DNA from: Brevibacillus brevis
GTDB lineage: Bacteria; Bacillota; Bacilli; Brevibacillales; Brevibacillaceae
DNA: 64,000 nucleotides
NCBI RefSeq assembly: GCF_900637055.1
Contig: NZ_LR134338.1
Coordinates: 6,287,501-6,351,500 of the forward strand
Direction: 5' to 3'
The notes under the pieces are model-generated. The model was not told the origin of the DNA. It did not search any database and saw nothing but the letters and a program-made list of their open reading frames with translations. Position 1 is the first letter of the stretch, and every line of letters begins with the position of its first letter. Shown here piece by piece: positions 25,830 through 34,597 of the stretch. The position numbers and the translations under genes are program-made.

Positions 25830-27260
25830 TTACCCCAGGCGTTTGACCAACTTGTCATACTCGGGACTATTCAAGAAATTTTCAATGGAGATATGCTCCG
25901 CAGAAGGCGCTTTGACCTGCGCTCTTTCTGTTAAAGTCTTGTGCGTAATGACGATATCAGCGTCGCTTGGAATGTCGTTGATCGCTGTATTGATGACCGT
26001 AATCTCGGTCAGGCCCGCATCCTTGAACTTTTTGCGCAAGGACGCCGCACCCATCGCACTGGAGCCCATTCCCGCATCGCAAGAGAAGACGACTTTCTTC
26101 ACGTCAGCAGCAGCTACCTCATGCATCACTGGAGCTTCTACCGTTTCTTGTGCCTGCGCTTTTTTGCCTTTCATCTCTTGCATTTTTTCTGTCGCTTTTT
26201 CCAATTCATCTTCGTCTGTCTTTGCGCTCATTTTCAAGAGAGCAGATGCAATGAGGAAGGACACGACAGTCGCTGCCAACACACCTGCGAGTACCGGTAG
26301 CAATCCACCACGCGGTGCCATTGCAATCAAGGCAAAGATACTACCTGGAGACGGTGGCGCCACCAATCCTGCGCCAAGCAGCGTGAAGGTAAACACACCA
26401 GCCATCCCGCCACCAATGGCCGCCAGAATCAAACGCGGATTCATCAGCACATACGGGAAGTAAATTTCGTGGATACCTCCGAAGAAGTGAATGATGACAG
26501 CACCCGGAGCCGATTGCTTGGCACTGCCTCTGCCAGCAAGCCAGTATGCCAACAAAATCCCCAGACCTGGTCCTGGATTGGATTCAAGCAGGAAGAAGAC
26601 GGATTGACCCATCTTCGCTGCTTCATCCAGACCGATCGGGCTCAAAATACCATGGTTAATCGCATTATTCAGGAACAGAATCTTCGCTGGCTCGATGAAA
26701 ATGCTCGCAAGCGGCAGCAACCCTGCACCTACAATGACTTCTACACCTGCTGCAAGCGCTTTGCTCAAGCCCACAACGACAGGTCCAATTGCTTGGAATG
26801 CCAAAAGTGTCAGCAACCCACCAACAATCCCCGCAGAAAAGTTATTTACCAGCATTTCAAAGCCGGAACGAATTTTTCCTTCGAACAACTGGTCCACTTT
26901 TTTCATAACCCAGCCGCCCAAAGGCCCCATGATCATGGCTCCCAAAAACATCGGGATGTCTGCGCCTACGACAACCCCCATCGTAGCGACGGCACCTACG
27001 ACCCCACCTCGAACATCATGGACCATTTTCCCGCCGGTATAACCGATCAGCAGTGGCAGTAAATACGTAATCATCGGTCCAACCAGTTTGGCCAAATTTT
27101 CGTTAGGCAGCCAGCCTGTCGGAATAAATAAAGCGGTAATCAATCCCCAAGCGATGAAAGCACCGATATTCGGCATGACCATAGCACTCAAGAATCGTCC
27201 AAACTTTTGTACCGAGACCCGTATTCCACCCGAAGAGTTTTTTGTTTCCACGCTCTCCAT
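25830..27260 (-). CDS. mtlA: Mannitol PTS EIICB transporter
   Basis: This is a 476-aa membrane protein. The EIIC domain (about 1-345, polytopic) carries the GGIHEIYFPYVLMNPRLI motif; the EIIB domain at the C terminus has the phospho-Cys in VVFSCDAGMGSSAMG. It imports and phosphorylates mannitol. The start at 27260 is set by AAAGGAGG; the longer frame to 27323 lacks a site. It is the first gene of the operon and has a cre-like site upstream. Confidence 0.95.
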   Translation of the reverse strand: MESVETKNSSGGIRVSVQKFGRFLSAMVMPNIGAFIAWGLITALFIPTGWLPNENLAKLVGPMITYLLPLLIGYTGGKMVHDVRGGVVGAVATMGVVVGADIPMFLGAMIMGPLGGWVMKKVDQLFEGKIRSGFEMLVNNFSAGIVGGLLTLLAFQAIGPVVVGLSKALAAGVEVIVGAGLLPLASIFIEPAKILFLNNAINHGILSPIGLDEAAKMGQSVFFLLESNPGPGLGILLAYWLAGRGSAKQSAPGAVIIHFFGGIHEIYFPYVLMNPRLILAAIGGGMAGVFTFTLLGAGLVAPPSPGSIFALIAMAPRGGLLPVLAGVLAATVVSFLIASALLKMSAKTDEDELEKATEKMQEMKGKKAQAQETVEAPVMHEVAAADVKKVVFSCDAGMGSSAMGAASLRKKFKDAGLTEITVINTAINDIPSDADIVITHKTLTERAQVKAPSAEHISIENFLNSPEYDKLVKRLG

Positions 27261-27329
27261 ACTGAACCCTCCTTTACCCCTATCTATGAGATGTTGACAT
27301 GATTGAAATGGTAATGTGTACACCTCAAA

Positions 27330-27344
27330 TATAAAGCGTTTTCA
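27330..27344 (-). promoter_or_regulatory. cre-like site upstream of mtlA
   Basis: TGAAAACGCTTTATA matches 12 of 14 positions of the CcpA cre consensus and lies about 70 bp before the mtlA start. Confidence 0.45.
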
Positions 27345-27420
27345 TAGAGGCTAACAACAAAATCAAAGCGCGAATTTGTCTGACTCGTTGTTGCCAAAAC
27401 TTAATTGCACACAGGAAAAA

Positions 27421-27456
27421 GACCTCTACCCAGTTGCAGAAGCCTTCTCCTTACAA
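27421..27456 (-). terminator. Probable terminator of the small secreted ORF
   Basis: GGCTTCT and AGAGGTC pair with some wobble and are followed by five Ts on the minus strand. Confidence 0.45.
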
Positions 27457-27466
27457 ATTCTCGAAT

Positions 27467-27643
27467 TCAACTTTGATCACTTTTCCGGTCTTTCACATCG
27501 ACATCAATCTCAAACACCTGATTTTGCTCGGTGAGAATCTCCTTCGCTTGATCAAAGGAATGTCCAGTTGCATGAACCGACATCCCCCCTCCCAATACGG
27601 CGAGCCAAATACCAGCCCACTTTCCAATGGCTGTTTTCCTCAT
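27467..27643 (-). CDS. Small secreted or membrane-anchored peptide, unknown
   Basis: This 58-codon ORF begins MRKTAIGKWAGIWLAVLGGGMSVHATG, a positively charged start with a hydrophobic core that could be a signal peptide, followed by a charged tail (HSFDQAKEILTEQNQVFEIDVDVKDRK). The ATG at 27643 has GGGAGA upstream and the ORF is followed by a terminator-like hairpin. I do not recognise a family, and the gene could be spurious. Confidence 0.4.
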   Translation of the reverse strand: MRKTAIGKWAGIWLAVLGGGMSVHATGHSFDQAKEILTEQNQVFEIDVDVKDRKSDQS

Positions 27644-27733
27644 ACTTGCACTCTCTCCCTGCGCGAAAATTCGTGCCAAAACAATCCTAGTTTGTCACGG
27701 ATTCCCCTAAATATTCGCAGGCAGGTCAGCACG

Positions 27734-27772
27734 AAAAAAAGACCGATGCGCACATGTGCACACCAGTCTTTG
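27734..27772 (-). terminator. Terminator of the DEAD-box helicase gene
   Basis: AAAGACTGGTGTGC-ACAT-GTGCGCATCGGTCTTT with one mismatch is followed by a T run on the minus strand. Confidence 0.8.
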
Positions 27773-27792
27773 CTTGTGATACCGCTCAATTC

Positions 27793-29310
27793 CTAGCTGC
27801 GTGGTGAACGAGATTCGCCACGTGGACGGGAGTCGCCACTGCGTGGACGAGAGTCACCGCTGCGCGGACGAGATTCGCCGCCGCGAGGACGATATTCGCC
27901 ATTGCGCGGGCGAGATGGACGCTTTCCACCAAAACCGGAACCGGAGCCGAAGCCACCTTTTCCTTTTGGAGGCAGCTTTTTCTTCCCGACACGAAGAGGA
28001 GCCTCTTCCGTCAGGCGAACAGGAGTTGTATCCGGCTCTTTGGTCAACAGCTTGAGTGCTGCGGATACCAATGTCACGGAATCAACATCCTCCAACAATT
28101 GCTCTGCCAATGTTTTGTAAGCAGACAGATCATCTCTGCCAGACGCTTCCAAAATTTTGTCTACCGTCATTTTTTGTTGACCTTCCAGGGCTTCTGCCAT
28201 CGAAGGAACGGCACGACGCTCCATGCGACGCTTGGTCGTACGCTCAATCAGACGCAGATGGTCGATTTCACGGGAAGTAACAAAAGTAATCGCGAGACCC
28301 GTTTTACCAGCACGTCCCGTTCTTCCGATACGGTGAACGTAGCTTTCGGAGTCTTGTGGAATGTCAAAGTTGAATACGTGCGTAACCCCGCTGATATCCA
28401 GACCGCGGGCTGCAACGTCAGTCGCTACCAATACTTCGATTGTACCTTCCTTGAACTTGCGAAGTACGCTGTCGCGTTTTGCCTGGTTCAGGTCTCCGTG
28501 GATACCTTCTGCTCCATAACCGCGCTTGGTCAGCGCTTCGGACAGCTCATCCACTCTGCGCTTGGTTCTACCGAATACGATAGCCAGCTCAGGCGAATGA
28601 ATATCCAGCAAACGGCACAGAACATCGAATTTTTGTCTTTCTGCTACTTCCATATATTGCTGCTCGATGTTTGGTACGGTTACTTCTTTTGCTTTCACTT
28701 GAATGATGGTTGGTTCGTTCATGAACTGCTGGGCGATTTCCTGGATCGCTCTTGGCATCGTCGCCGAGAAGAGCAATGTTTGACGATTGGTAGGAACCTC
28801 TTTCAAGATTTCCTTGATATCGTCGATGAAGCCCATGTTCAGCATTTCATCCGCTTCATCCAGAATCACCATTTCAATCGCATCGAGACGAATCGTTCTT
28901 CTTCTCATATGGTCCATGAAACGTCCAGGTGTTGCTACAATGATTTGCGGGCGTTTTTTCAACGCCTTGATTTGACGCGTGATGTCTTGGCCACCGTAGA
29001 TTGGCAGGGCAGAGATGTTTTTAAATTGGGCAATTTTATTAATCTCTTCTGCTACCTGAACAGCCAGCTCACGAGTAGGGGTCAGTACAACCCCTTGAAT
29101 GTTGCCGTTGGTTTCGTCCAAGCGCTCAACCAGTGGAATACCGAATGCAGCCGTTTTACCAGTACCTGTTTGTGCCTGACCGATTAGGTCACGACCTTGC
29201 AGTGCTACAGGAACCGTTTGATCCTGAATCGCTGTAGCCTCTTCGAAGCCCATGTTGCTCAAAGCTCTAACAATGGAGTGGTGTAAGCCAAAATCATTAA
29301 AAGTCGCCAA
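27793..29310 (-). CDS. DEAD-box ATP-dependent RNA helicase (CshA-like)
   Basis: The 505-aa protein has the Q-motif region ([14 protein letters not shown]), Walker [16 protein letters not shown], the DEAD box [15 protein letters not shown] and the [10 protein letters not shown] motif. The tail after about residue 430 is basic and Gly/Arg-rich, ending in repeats of SRPRSGD, as in CshA-type helicases that join the RNA degradosome and cold-shock response. The ATG has AAAGGAG upstream. Its leader contains a terminator hairpin, suggesting attenuation. Confidence 0.92.
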   Translation of the reverse strand: MATFNDFGLHHSIVRALSNMGFEEATAIQDQTVPVALQGRDLIGQAQTGTGKTAAFGIPLVERLDETNGNIQGVVLTPTRELAVQVAEEINKIAQFKNISALPIYGGQDITRQIKALKKRPQIIVATPGRFMDHMRRRTIRLDAIEMVILDEADEMLNMGFIDDIKEILKEVPTNRQTLLFSATMPRAIQEIAQQFMNEPTIIQVKAKEVTVPNIEQQYMEVAERQKFDVLCRLLDIHSPELAIVFGRTKRRVDELSEALTKRGYGAEGIHGDLNQAKRDSVLRKFKEGTIEVLVATDVAARGLDISGVTHVFNFDIPQDSESYVHRIGRTGRAGKTGLAITFVTSREIDHLRLIERTTKRRMERRAVPSMAEALEGQQKMTVDKILEASGRDDLSAYKTLAEQLLEDVDSVTLVSAALKLLTKEPDTTPVRLTEEAPLRVGKKKLPPKGKGGFGSGSGFGGKRPSRPRNGEYRPRGGESRPRSGDSRPRSGDSRPRGESRSPRS

Positions 29311-29355
29311 TGAATGTCAGTCTCCTTTATCAATACCTTCATCTATAAAATTCTC

Positions 29356-29399
29356 AAAAAAAAGGGCACTATTCCTTACGATCCGGAACATGCCCTTTT
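29356..29399 (-). terminator. Terminator-like attenuator in the helicase leader
   Basis: AAAAGGGCA and GTGCCCTTTT with an inner TTCC/GGAA stem are followed by eight Ts on the minus strand. The hairpin sits 46 nt before the helicase start and downstream of its putative promoter. The preceding gene already has its own terminator at 29513-29548, so this one most likely regulates helicase expression. Confidence 0.65.
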
Positions 29400-29438
29400 A
29401 TCCCGATTGTACGTAGCGCCCTAAAGAACATAGCTGTA

Positions 29439-29467
29439 ATCGTACCATGCAATGACTGAAAAAGCAA
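29439..29467 (-). promoter_or_regulatory. Putative SigA promoter of the helicase gene
   Basis: TTGCTT (29467-29462), a 17-bp spacer and TACGAT (29444-29439) on the minus strand. A transcript from here would have a leader of about 120 nt containing the attenuator. Confidence 0.4.
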
Positions 29468-29512
29468 ACTGCTTATATACCCAAATTGTTTGATTTTTTG
29501 GTGATGCATCTT

Positions 29513-29548
29513 GTAAAAATAACAAAGCAGCCCAGGAGAGGGCTGCTT
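29513..29548 (-). terminator. Terminator of the solute-binding protein gene
   Basis: AAGCAGCCC-TCTCCT-GGGCTGCTT is followed by TGTTATTTTT on the minus strand. Confidence 0.85.
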
Positions 29549-29561
29549 GTCTGTTACGGGA

Positions 29562-30419
29562 TTATTTTACCCATTTTTTGTAAAGCTCATCAAATTTTCC
29601 TTGCAGCTTCATCTCGTCCATCCACAGATCCAAGTAGTTAGCGAAGATCGTGTCTCCGCGGTGAATCATGTACGCTTTTTCACTTTTGGTGAACGGGTTG
29701 TCAGTCAGAGCGGCATACAGGCGGGAATCTGCTTTGGAATATACAATCGCTTCCAGCGTATCCGTGATCATCACATCGTACTTACCGCTTGCTACCAGAC
29801 CAGGAATGTCGAGGTTGTTTTGTTCAACAGTCACAGTTGCTTTTGTCAGGTGCTCACGAACGAATTTTTCATTGGTGCCTCCTGGATTCACACCAATGCG
29901 CACCTCTGGCTTGTTGATGTCTGCTACGCTCTTGTACTTGTCCTTGTCTTCTGCACGGATAAGCGGAGCTTTACCGAACATAATATAAGGATCGCTCATG
30001 TGTGCTTTTTTCTGACGGTCTGTGTTGCGCGTAACGCCTCCAACAGCAATATCGAATTTATTTGCCAAGAGATCGTCCATCAGTGTTGGCCAAGAGGTTT
30101 GGACAAAACGCGCCTCAACTCCCAAGCTTTTTGCGAATTCTTTCATCGCGTCGATATCGTAGCCTTCGAATTCATTCGTTTTTGGATTCAAATATGTAAA
30201 CGGTTTGTAGTCACCTGGCGTACCAACGAGGATGTAGCCTCTCGCAATGATTTCATCCAAACGGGATTCAAACTTCTTCGCTTGCGGTTTTTTAGCAGCT
30301 TCAGCAGCTACGGTTGGGACAGGCTTAACCGCCGTTGCGGCAAATGCACCTGTTCCTCCAGTCATGAGCATAGTTGCAGCGAGTGTGCTCGCCAAGATTG
30401 TCTTTGTAAATTTTTTCAT
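29562..30419 (-). CDS. Exported solute-binding-fold protein, PheC/cyclohexadienyl dehydratase-like
   Basis: The 285-aa protein has a signal peptide (MKKFTKTILASTLAATMLMTG, with AFA-A cleavage) and no lipobox. The mature part is a type II solute-binding fold: SRLDEIIARGYILVGTPGDYKPFTY, SWPTLMDDLLANKFDIAVGG, GVNPGGTNEKFV, KYDVMITDTLEA. These segments resemble periplasmic cyclohexadienyl dehydratase (PheC) more than ordinary amino-acid binding proteins. No permease or ATPase gene is adjacent. Either a secreted arogenate/prephenate dehydratase or an orphan binding protein is possible. Confidence 0.8.
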   Translation of the reverse strand: MKKFTKTILASTLAATMLMTGGTGAFAATAVKPVPTVAAEAAKKPQAKKFESRLDEIIARGYILVGTPGDYKPFTYLNPKTNEFEGYDIDAMKEFAKSLGVEARFVQTSWPTLMDDLLANKFDIAVGGVTRNTDRQKKAHMSDPYIMFGKAPLIRAEDKDKYKSVADINKPEVRIGVNPGGTNEKFVREHLTKATVTVEQNNLDIPGLVASGKYDVMITDTLEAIVYSKADSRLYAALTDNPFTKSEKAYMIHRGDTIFANYLDLWMDEMKLQGKFDELYKKWVK

Positions 30420-30536
30420 CTGGGTTTCTCCTCCTGTTGTTCGGTAATGAATTTAGTTATCAGAAACAAACTCCATCATCCCCTAATGGCATCCCCCCTT
30501 TCAAAGAAGAGGACTTACAACCTGTTGAGCTGCCTC

Positions 30537-32510
30537 TTACACAGTGAACCTGCCGATACCTTGCTGTAGTTCTTCTGCCACTGCGTTCAAACGCTCGACA
30601 GACTGACCAATTTCCTGGATGGCTTGAAGCTGCTCTTCGGTTGCCCTTGCCACTGTTTGTGCGTCGAGTGAAGCATGTTTGGCAATGTTATGCATTTCAT
30701 CCACAGAAGCACTTACCTGCTCAGAGCCTGCTGACATTTGTTCAGATGCTGCAGATACTTCCAAAATGTGCGCAGCAACGTTACGGGAAGATTCCAAAAT
30801 GTACCCGAAGATTTCGCGAACCTCTTCGACCAGTTGAATACCTTGCTGTGCGTTTTCGTTGCCCTCGGTCATGACCTCTACCGCGTGACGGGTATCTTGC
30901 TGGATTTCCCCGATCAGCATCGCGATTTTGGATGCGGACTCCTCGGATTGGTTCGCCAGCTTTTTCACCTCTCCGGCAACTACAGCAAACCCACGTCCAT
31001 GCTCGCCAGCACGTGCTGCCTCAATCGAAGCGTTCAAGGCTAGCAGGTTGATTTGCGAGGTCAACTGACTGATGGTATCGAGAATGCCTTCGATTTCTTT
31101 GGAGCGATTGTTGAGCTGCTCGATTGCTACTGTCGCCTTCGATGTTCCCTCGCCAATGCTTCCCATCTGGCGAACTGCCTGCTCTACCACAGCAGTTCCT
31201 TGTTCTGCCTGCTCTGTTGCTATCTGGGCAGCCTCTGAAACATGTGCAGACGTCTCCGCGATTTTCACGATGCCTGCTGCCATGTCAGTCATCGACAATG
31301 CGACTTCCTGCGAGCTGGCTGCCTGTGCCTCTACTCCCTCAGAAATCTGTCCAATAGACAAGCCGATTTGGTTGATGTTTTCCGTCGCTTGTTTAATGCC
31401 TTCGGATACTTCCTGACTAAAACGCTGTACTTGATCAGACGACAGAGATACGTCTTCGATCAAATTTTTCAAGTGCGATACGGTTTGGTTAAAGTCACGG
31501 GACAGAACGGCAATCTCGTCTTTCCCTTCCACCGTAACTGTCTCAGCCAAATTCCCCTGAGCCACTATGTTTACCGCTTGATTCAGACGCTCAATTGGTT
31601 TCACCATGCGTACAGCCAAGAAATAAACCAGGACTACCCCAACAGCCAACACGATGAGGGAAATGATCATCAATTGAAGCGACAGCGCATCTACGGGAGC
31701 ATGCAGCTCTGCTATCGGTGCCGTGATGTATACGCCCCAATTCAGACTGGTAGGTGCATAGGAAACAAATTGAGGTATTTGCTCGTATTGGTATTGAGTG
31801 ACTCCATGAGTTCCGTTCTTGATGTCTTCAAATGCTGTTTGAAGCTCAAGAAAACCCAGGTTGAGAATCGATTCCTTCAGAATGTACTCGCTCGTCGGGT
31901 GATAGATAAAAGTCCCTGTTTTACTAACTAAAAAGGCGTAACCGCTTTGCCCGAACTTCTCTTGAGACACCTTTTGTTGAATTTCATTGATCGGAATGGT
32001 TGATCCGACATAACCGTATTGACGATTGTCCTTCATCAGGGGAACGATAATCGTCACAATGTTATTCCCCGTCCGTTTCGAAACCACTGGCTCGGAAACG
32101 ATTACCTTTCCTTCCCCTTTGCCAGCTTCCTGAAAGTGTGGACGGTCCGATGGATTGGTCACTTCTCCTTTGAAATTGATCACTTTCGTTCCGCTTAAAT
32201 CATACGAAAAGAAGAAGGTCTCAAACTCAGGATTTTCCTTTTGCGCTTCTTGAATCAACTTCAGGTCATGATCGAAATTGTTATCCGCGGAGATCAATCC
32301 TCCTATCGTTTTTACAACTCCGATTTTTTCTTGAAAGAAACTGTCGATACGAATGGAGAGATTACTTGCGGCCAGCTCAGCTTCTTTGTCAAGACTGTCT
32401 GCCAACAGCTTCGAAGCACTCCAATAGCTTGCACCGCATACCATGCCCAAACTAACAAGCAAAAGCAGGCACAAAATGATAATTAGCTTATTCTTCAAAC
32501 TATTTTTCAT
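30537..32510 (-). CDS. Methyl-accepting chemotaxis protein (dCache type)
   Basis: This is a 657-aa transducer. TM1 is at about residues 9-30, followed by an extracellular dCache-like domain (about 35-275) with [10 protein letters not shown] and [16 protein letters not shown] motifs. TM2 is at about 280-305, then HAMP ([21 protein letters not shown]) and a long cytoplasmic coiled coil with the signalling tip [30 protein letters not shown]. The gene is preceded by a c-di-GMP-I riboswitch and terminator, so the chemoreceptor level should follow c-di-GMP. Confidence 0.93.
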   Translation of the reverse strand: MKNSLKNKLIIILCLLLLVSLGMVCGASYWSASKLLADSLDKEAELAASNLSIRIDSFFQEKIGVVKTIGGLISADNNFDHDLKLIQEAQKENPEFETFFFSYDLSGTKVINFKGEVTNPSDRPHFQEAGKGEGKVIVSEPVVSKRTGNNIVTIIVPLMKDNRQYGYVGSTIPINEIQQKVSQEKFGQSGYAFLVSKTGTFIYHPTSEYILKESILNLGFLELQTAFEDIKNGTHGVTQYQYEQIPQFVSYAPTSLNWGVYITAPIAELHAPVDALSLQLMIISLIVLAVGVVLVYFLAVRMVKPIERLNQAVNIVAQGNLAETVTVEGKDEIAVLSRDFNQTVSHLKNLIEDVSLSSDQVQRFSQEVSEGIKQATENINQIGLSIGQISEGVEAQAASSQEVALSMTDMAAGIVKIAETSAHVSEAAQIATEQAEQGTAVVEQAVRQMGSIGEGTSKATVAIEQLNNRSKEIEGILDTISQLTSQINLLALNASIEAARAGEHGRGFAVVAGEVKKLANQSEESASKIAMLIGEIQQDTRHAVEVMTEGNENAQQGIQLVEEVREIFGYILESSRNVAAHILEVSAASEQMSAGSEQVSASVDEMHNIAKHASLDAQTVARATEEQLQAIQEIGQSVERLNAVAEELQQGIGRFTV

Positions 32511-32543
32511 ACACTACCACTTCTCCCTTCTCTTCCTTTCAAC

Positions 32544-32690
32544 AAAAAAAAGACTGCCTACCGACAGCCGATCATGACTACGGTACGGCAACCCGGCTGT
32601 CCTAGTGCGAAAATCATAGATCCTCGACTTTAGACCCGTGGCTTTGCGTCCCTGCCTTTCAACAGGTTTGCCTTTGTCATTCCTTGTTGT
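32544..32690 (-). promoter_or_regulatory. c-di-GMP-I (GEMM) riboswitch with terminator platform
   Basis: On the minus strand the aptamer core AAAGGCAAACC, a stem with the GAAA tetraloop, GGGACGCAAAGCCACGGGTC and TAA (about 32682-32628) is a textbook GEMM-I sequence. Downstream GCC-G-TACCG pairs with CGGTA-GGC and is followed by eight Ts (about 32590-32544), an intrinsic terminator 34 nt before the chemoreceptor gene. An alternative ACAGCCG/CGGCTGT pairing overlaps it and could be the switch partner. Whether ligand turns expression on or off cannot be told here. Confidence 0.93.
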
Positions 32691-32767
32691 TTTTAGTTTT
32701 AGTCCACACTTTTTCAATCTCATCGTTCTTTTCCCATATTTTCTCTGTTATAAACCACAAATTTTTT

Positions 32768-32802
32768 TAAAAAAGCTGACGACCCGGAAACAGGTGTCAG
32801 CT
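32768..32802 (-). terminator. Terminator of fhs
   Basis: AGCTGAC-ACC and GG-T-GTCAGCT arms pair, followed by TTTTTT on the minus strand. Confidence 0.8.
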
Positions 32803-32821
32803 CTCTTGTATATTCTCTTGA

Positions 32822-34450
32822 TCAGCTCAATCCGATCACGTGTCCATTCTCATCTACATACAGCGATTCAGCAGCCGGCTTTTTCGGGAGGCCTGGCATT
32901 GTCACCAAGCTTCCGGTCAGTGCCACGATAAAACCAGCTCCTGCTGATATGCGCACTTCACTCACTTGAATTGTGAAGTCAACAGGTGCCCCCAACAGAT
33001 CAGCACGGTCCGTAAAGGAGTACGGGGTTTTCGCCATGCACACAGGCAGATGGGACATGCCCATTTCTTCTACCTTTTGCATCGTTTTCAATGCAAGCGG
33101 CGAAAAGACAACTCCTGATCCACGGTACACTTCTTTTACTACTGTCTCAATCTTGTCTCTAATGCTGAGGTTCTCCTCATACAAGAATCGGAAGGAGGAA
33201 GGCCGCTCTGCTGCACGTGTCACTTTTTCAGCCAGCTCGACACCGCCAGCTCCTCCTTCTGCCCACACTTTAGAGAGCGCCGCTTCGGCTCCGGCCGCGT
33301 GGCACAGCGCAATGACGGCATCAATCTCTGCCTGCGTATCCGTCGCAAAATGATTGATAGCCACCACTGCTGGCACACCGAACTTCTGCAGATTTTCCAG
33401 ATGGCGCTTGACGTTTTCGAAGCCTTTTTCCAGAGCAGACAAGTTCTCCGCTGCCAGATCAGGTACTTTTACCCCGCCGTTGAATTTCAAGGAGCGAACC
33501 GTAATGACCACGACAGCAGCCGATGGTGTGAGGCCTGCTTTTCTACACTTGATGTCAAAAAACTTCTCCGCTCCTAAATCCGCACCAAAGCCCGCCTCTG
33601 TTACGACGTAATCCGCCAGCTTCATGGCCATCTTGGTTCCGATTACGCTGCTGCACCCATGCGCGATATTGGCAAAAGGCCCGCCGTGAATAATGACCGG
33701 AGTTCCTTCGATTGTCTGTACGAGATTAGGCTTAATCGCTTCCTTCAAGAGAACGCACATCGCATCGACCGCATTGATTTCTTCTGCCCGGACAGGCTGA
33801 TCATCGAAGTCGTAGCCAATAATGATATGGTTCAACCGGTCGCGCAAGTCTGCCAGATTCTCACTCAAGCATAGAATCGCCATGATTTCCGACGCGGTCG
33901 TAATCATGAAGCCATCCTCACGTGTCATCCCATTGCCGTCACCCAGACCAACAACGATGTTTCGCAGTGCGCGGTCGTTCATGTCCATTGCCCGCTTCCA
34001 GACGATTTTCTTTGGATTGAGCCCACGTGGATTGCCATGGAAAATATGATTGTCGATCATCGCTGCCAACAAGTTATGGGCAGCTGTAATCGCATGAATG
34101 TCCCCTGTAAAATGCAGGTTAATTTCATCAGCCGGGAGAATTTGTGCCTGGCCGCTTCCGGTTGCGCCTCCCTTGATCCCCATGCAAGGACCCAAAGAGG
34201 GCTCGCGAAGCGCTGCCATTGTTTTCTTCCCGAGATAATTTAATGCTTGTGACAGACCAATCGTCGTGAGCGTCTTGCCTGCTCCCGCCGGGTTAGGGTT
34301 CATCGCTGTAACAAGAATCAGTTTGCCATCAGGGCGATCCTTCACTTGCTCCCATAGCTCATCTGATAGTTTGGCTTTATACTTTCCGTATAGCTCCAAA
34401 TGCTGTTCTTCGATACCTGCAATCTTGGCAATTTCAACAATAGACTTCAT
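32822..34450 (-). CDS. fhs: Formate-tetrahydrofolate ligase
   Basis: The 542-aa cytosolic enzyme makes 10-formyl-THF from formate, THF and ATP. Diagnostic segments are TAMNPNPAGAGKTLTTIGLSQAL (P-loop), ALREPSLGPCMGIKGGA, FTGDIHAITAAHNLLAAMIDN and VATVRALKxxGG-type VITVRSLKFNGG. Length is normal for the family (about 555). It is a single-gene unit with terminators on either side. Confidence 0.96.
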   Translation of the reverse strand: MKSIVEIAKIAGIEEQHLELYGKYKAKLSDELWEQVKDRPDGKLILVTAMNPNPAGAGKTLTTIGLSQALNYLGKKTMAALREPSLGPCMGIKGGATGSGQAQILPADEINLHFTGDIHAITAAHNLLAAMIDNHIFHGNPRGLNPKKIVWKRAMDMNDRALRNIVVGLGDGNGMTREDGFMITTASEIMAILCLSENLADLRDRLNHIIIGYDFDDQPVRAEEINAVDAMCVLLKEAIKPNLVQTIEGTPVIIHGGPFANIAHGCSSVIGTKMAMKLADYVVTEAGFGADLGAEKFFDIKCRKAGLTPSAAVVVITVRSLKFNGGVKVPDLAAENLSALEKGFENVKRHLENLQKFGVPAVVAINHFATDTQAEIDAVIALCHAAGAEAALSKVWAEGGAGGVELAEKVTRAAERPSSFRFLYEENLSIRDKIETVVKEVYRGSGVVFSPLALKTMQKVEEMGMSHLPVCMAKTPYSFTDRADLLGAPVDFTIQVSEVRISAGAGFIVALTGSLVTMPGLPKKPAAESLYVDENGHVIGLS

Positions 34451-34554
34451 ACTTGCCTCCCTGCCACACCAGAATGTAATGCACCAGTTACCAATCTTCT
34501 ACATTCTGCATAATCATCCTTTCTCCTTTCCTCTTCGACACATTACGCAAAAGA

Positions 34555-34592
34555 AAAAGCCCACATTCCGACAAACGTTCAGAATGCAGGCT
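34555..34592 (-). terminator. Terminator of the hydroxy-acid operon
   Basis: GCCTGCATTC and GAATGTGGGC pair with one weak position and are followed by TTTTTC on the minus strand, right after the glcD-like stop. Confidence 0.75.
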
Positions 34593-34597
34593 CTCAT

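Noticed and set aside
30503-30541. Possible terminator after the chemoreceptor gene
   Set aside because: Only a five- to six-bp stem around a long loop and a weak T tract; too poor to annotate.
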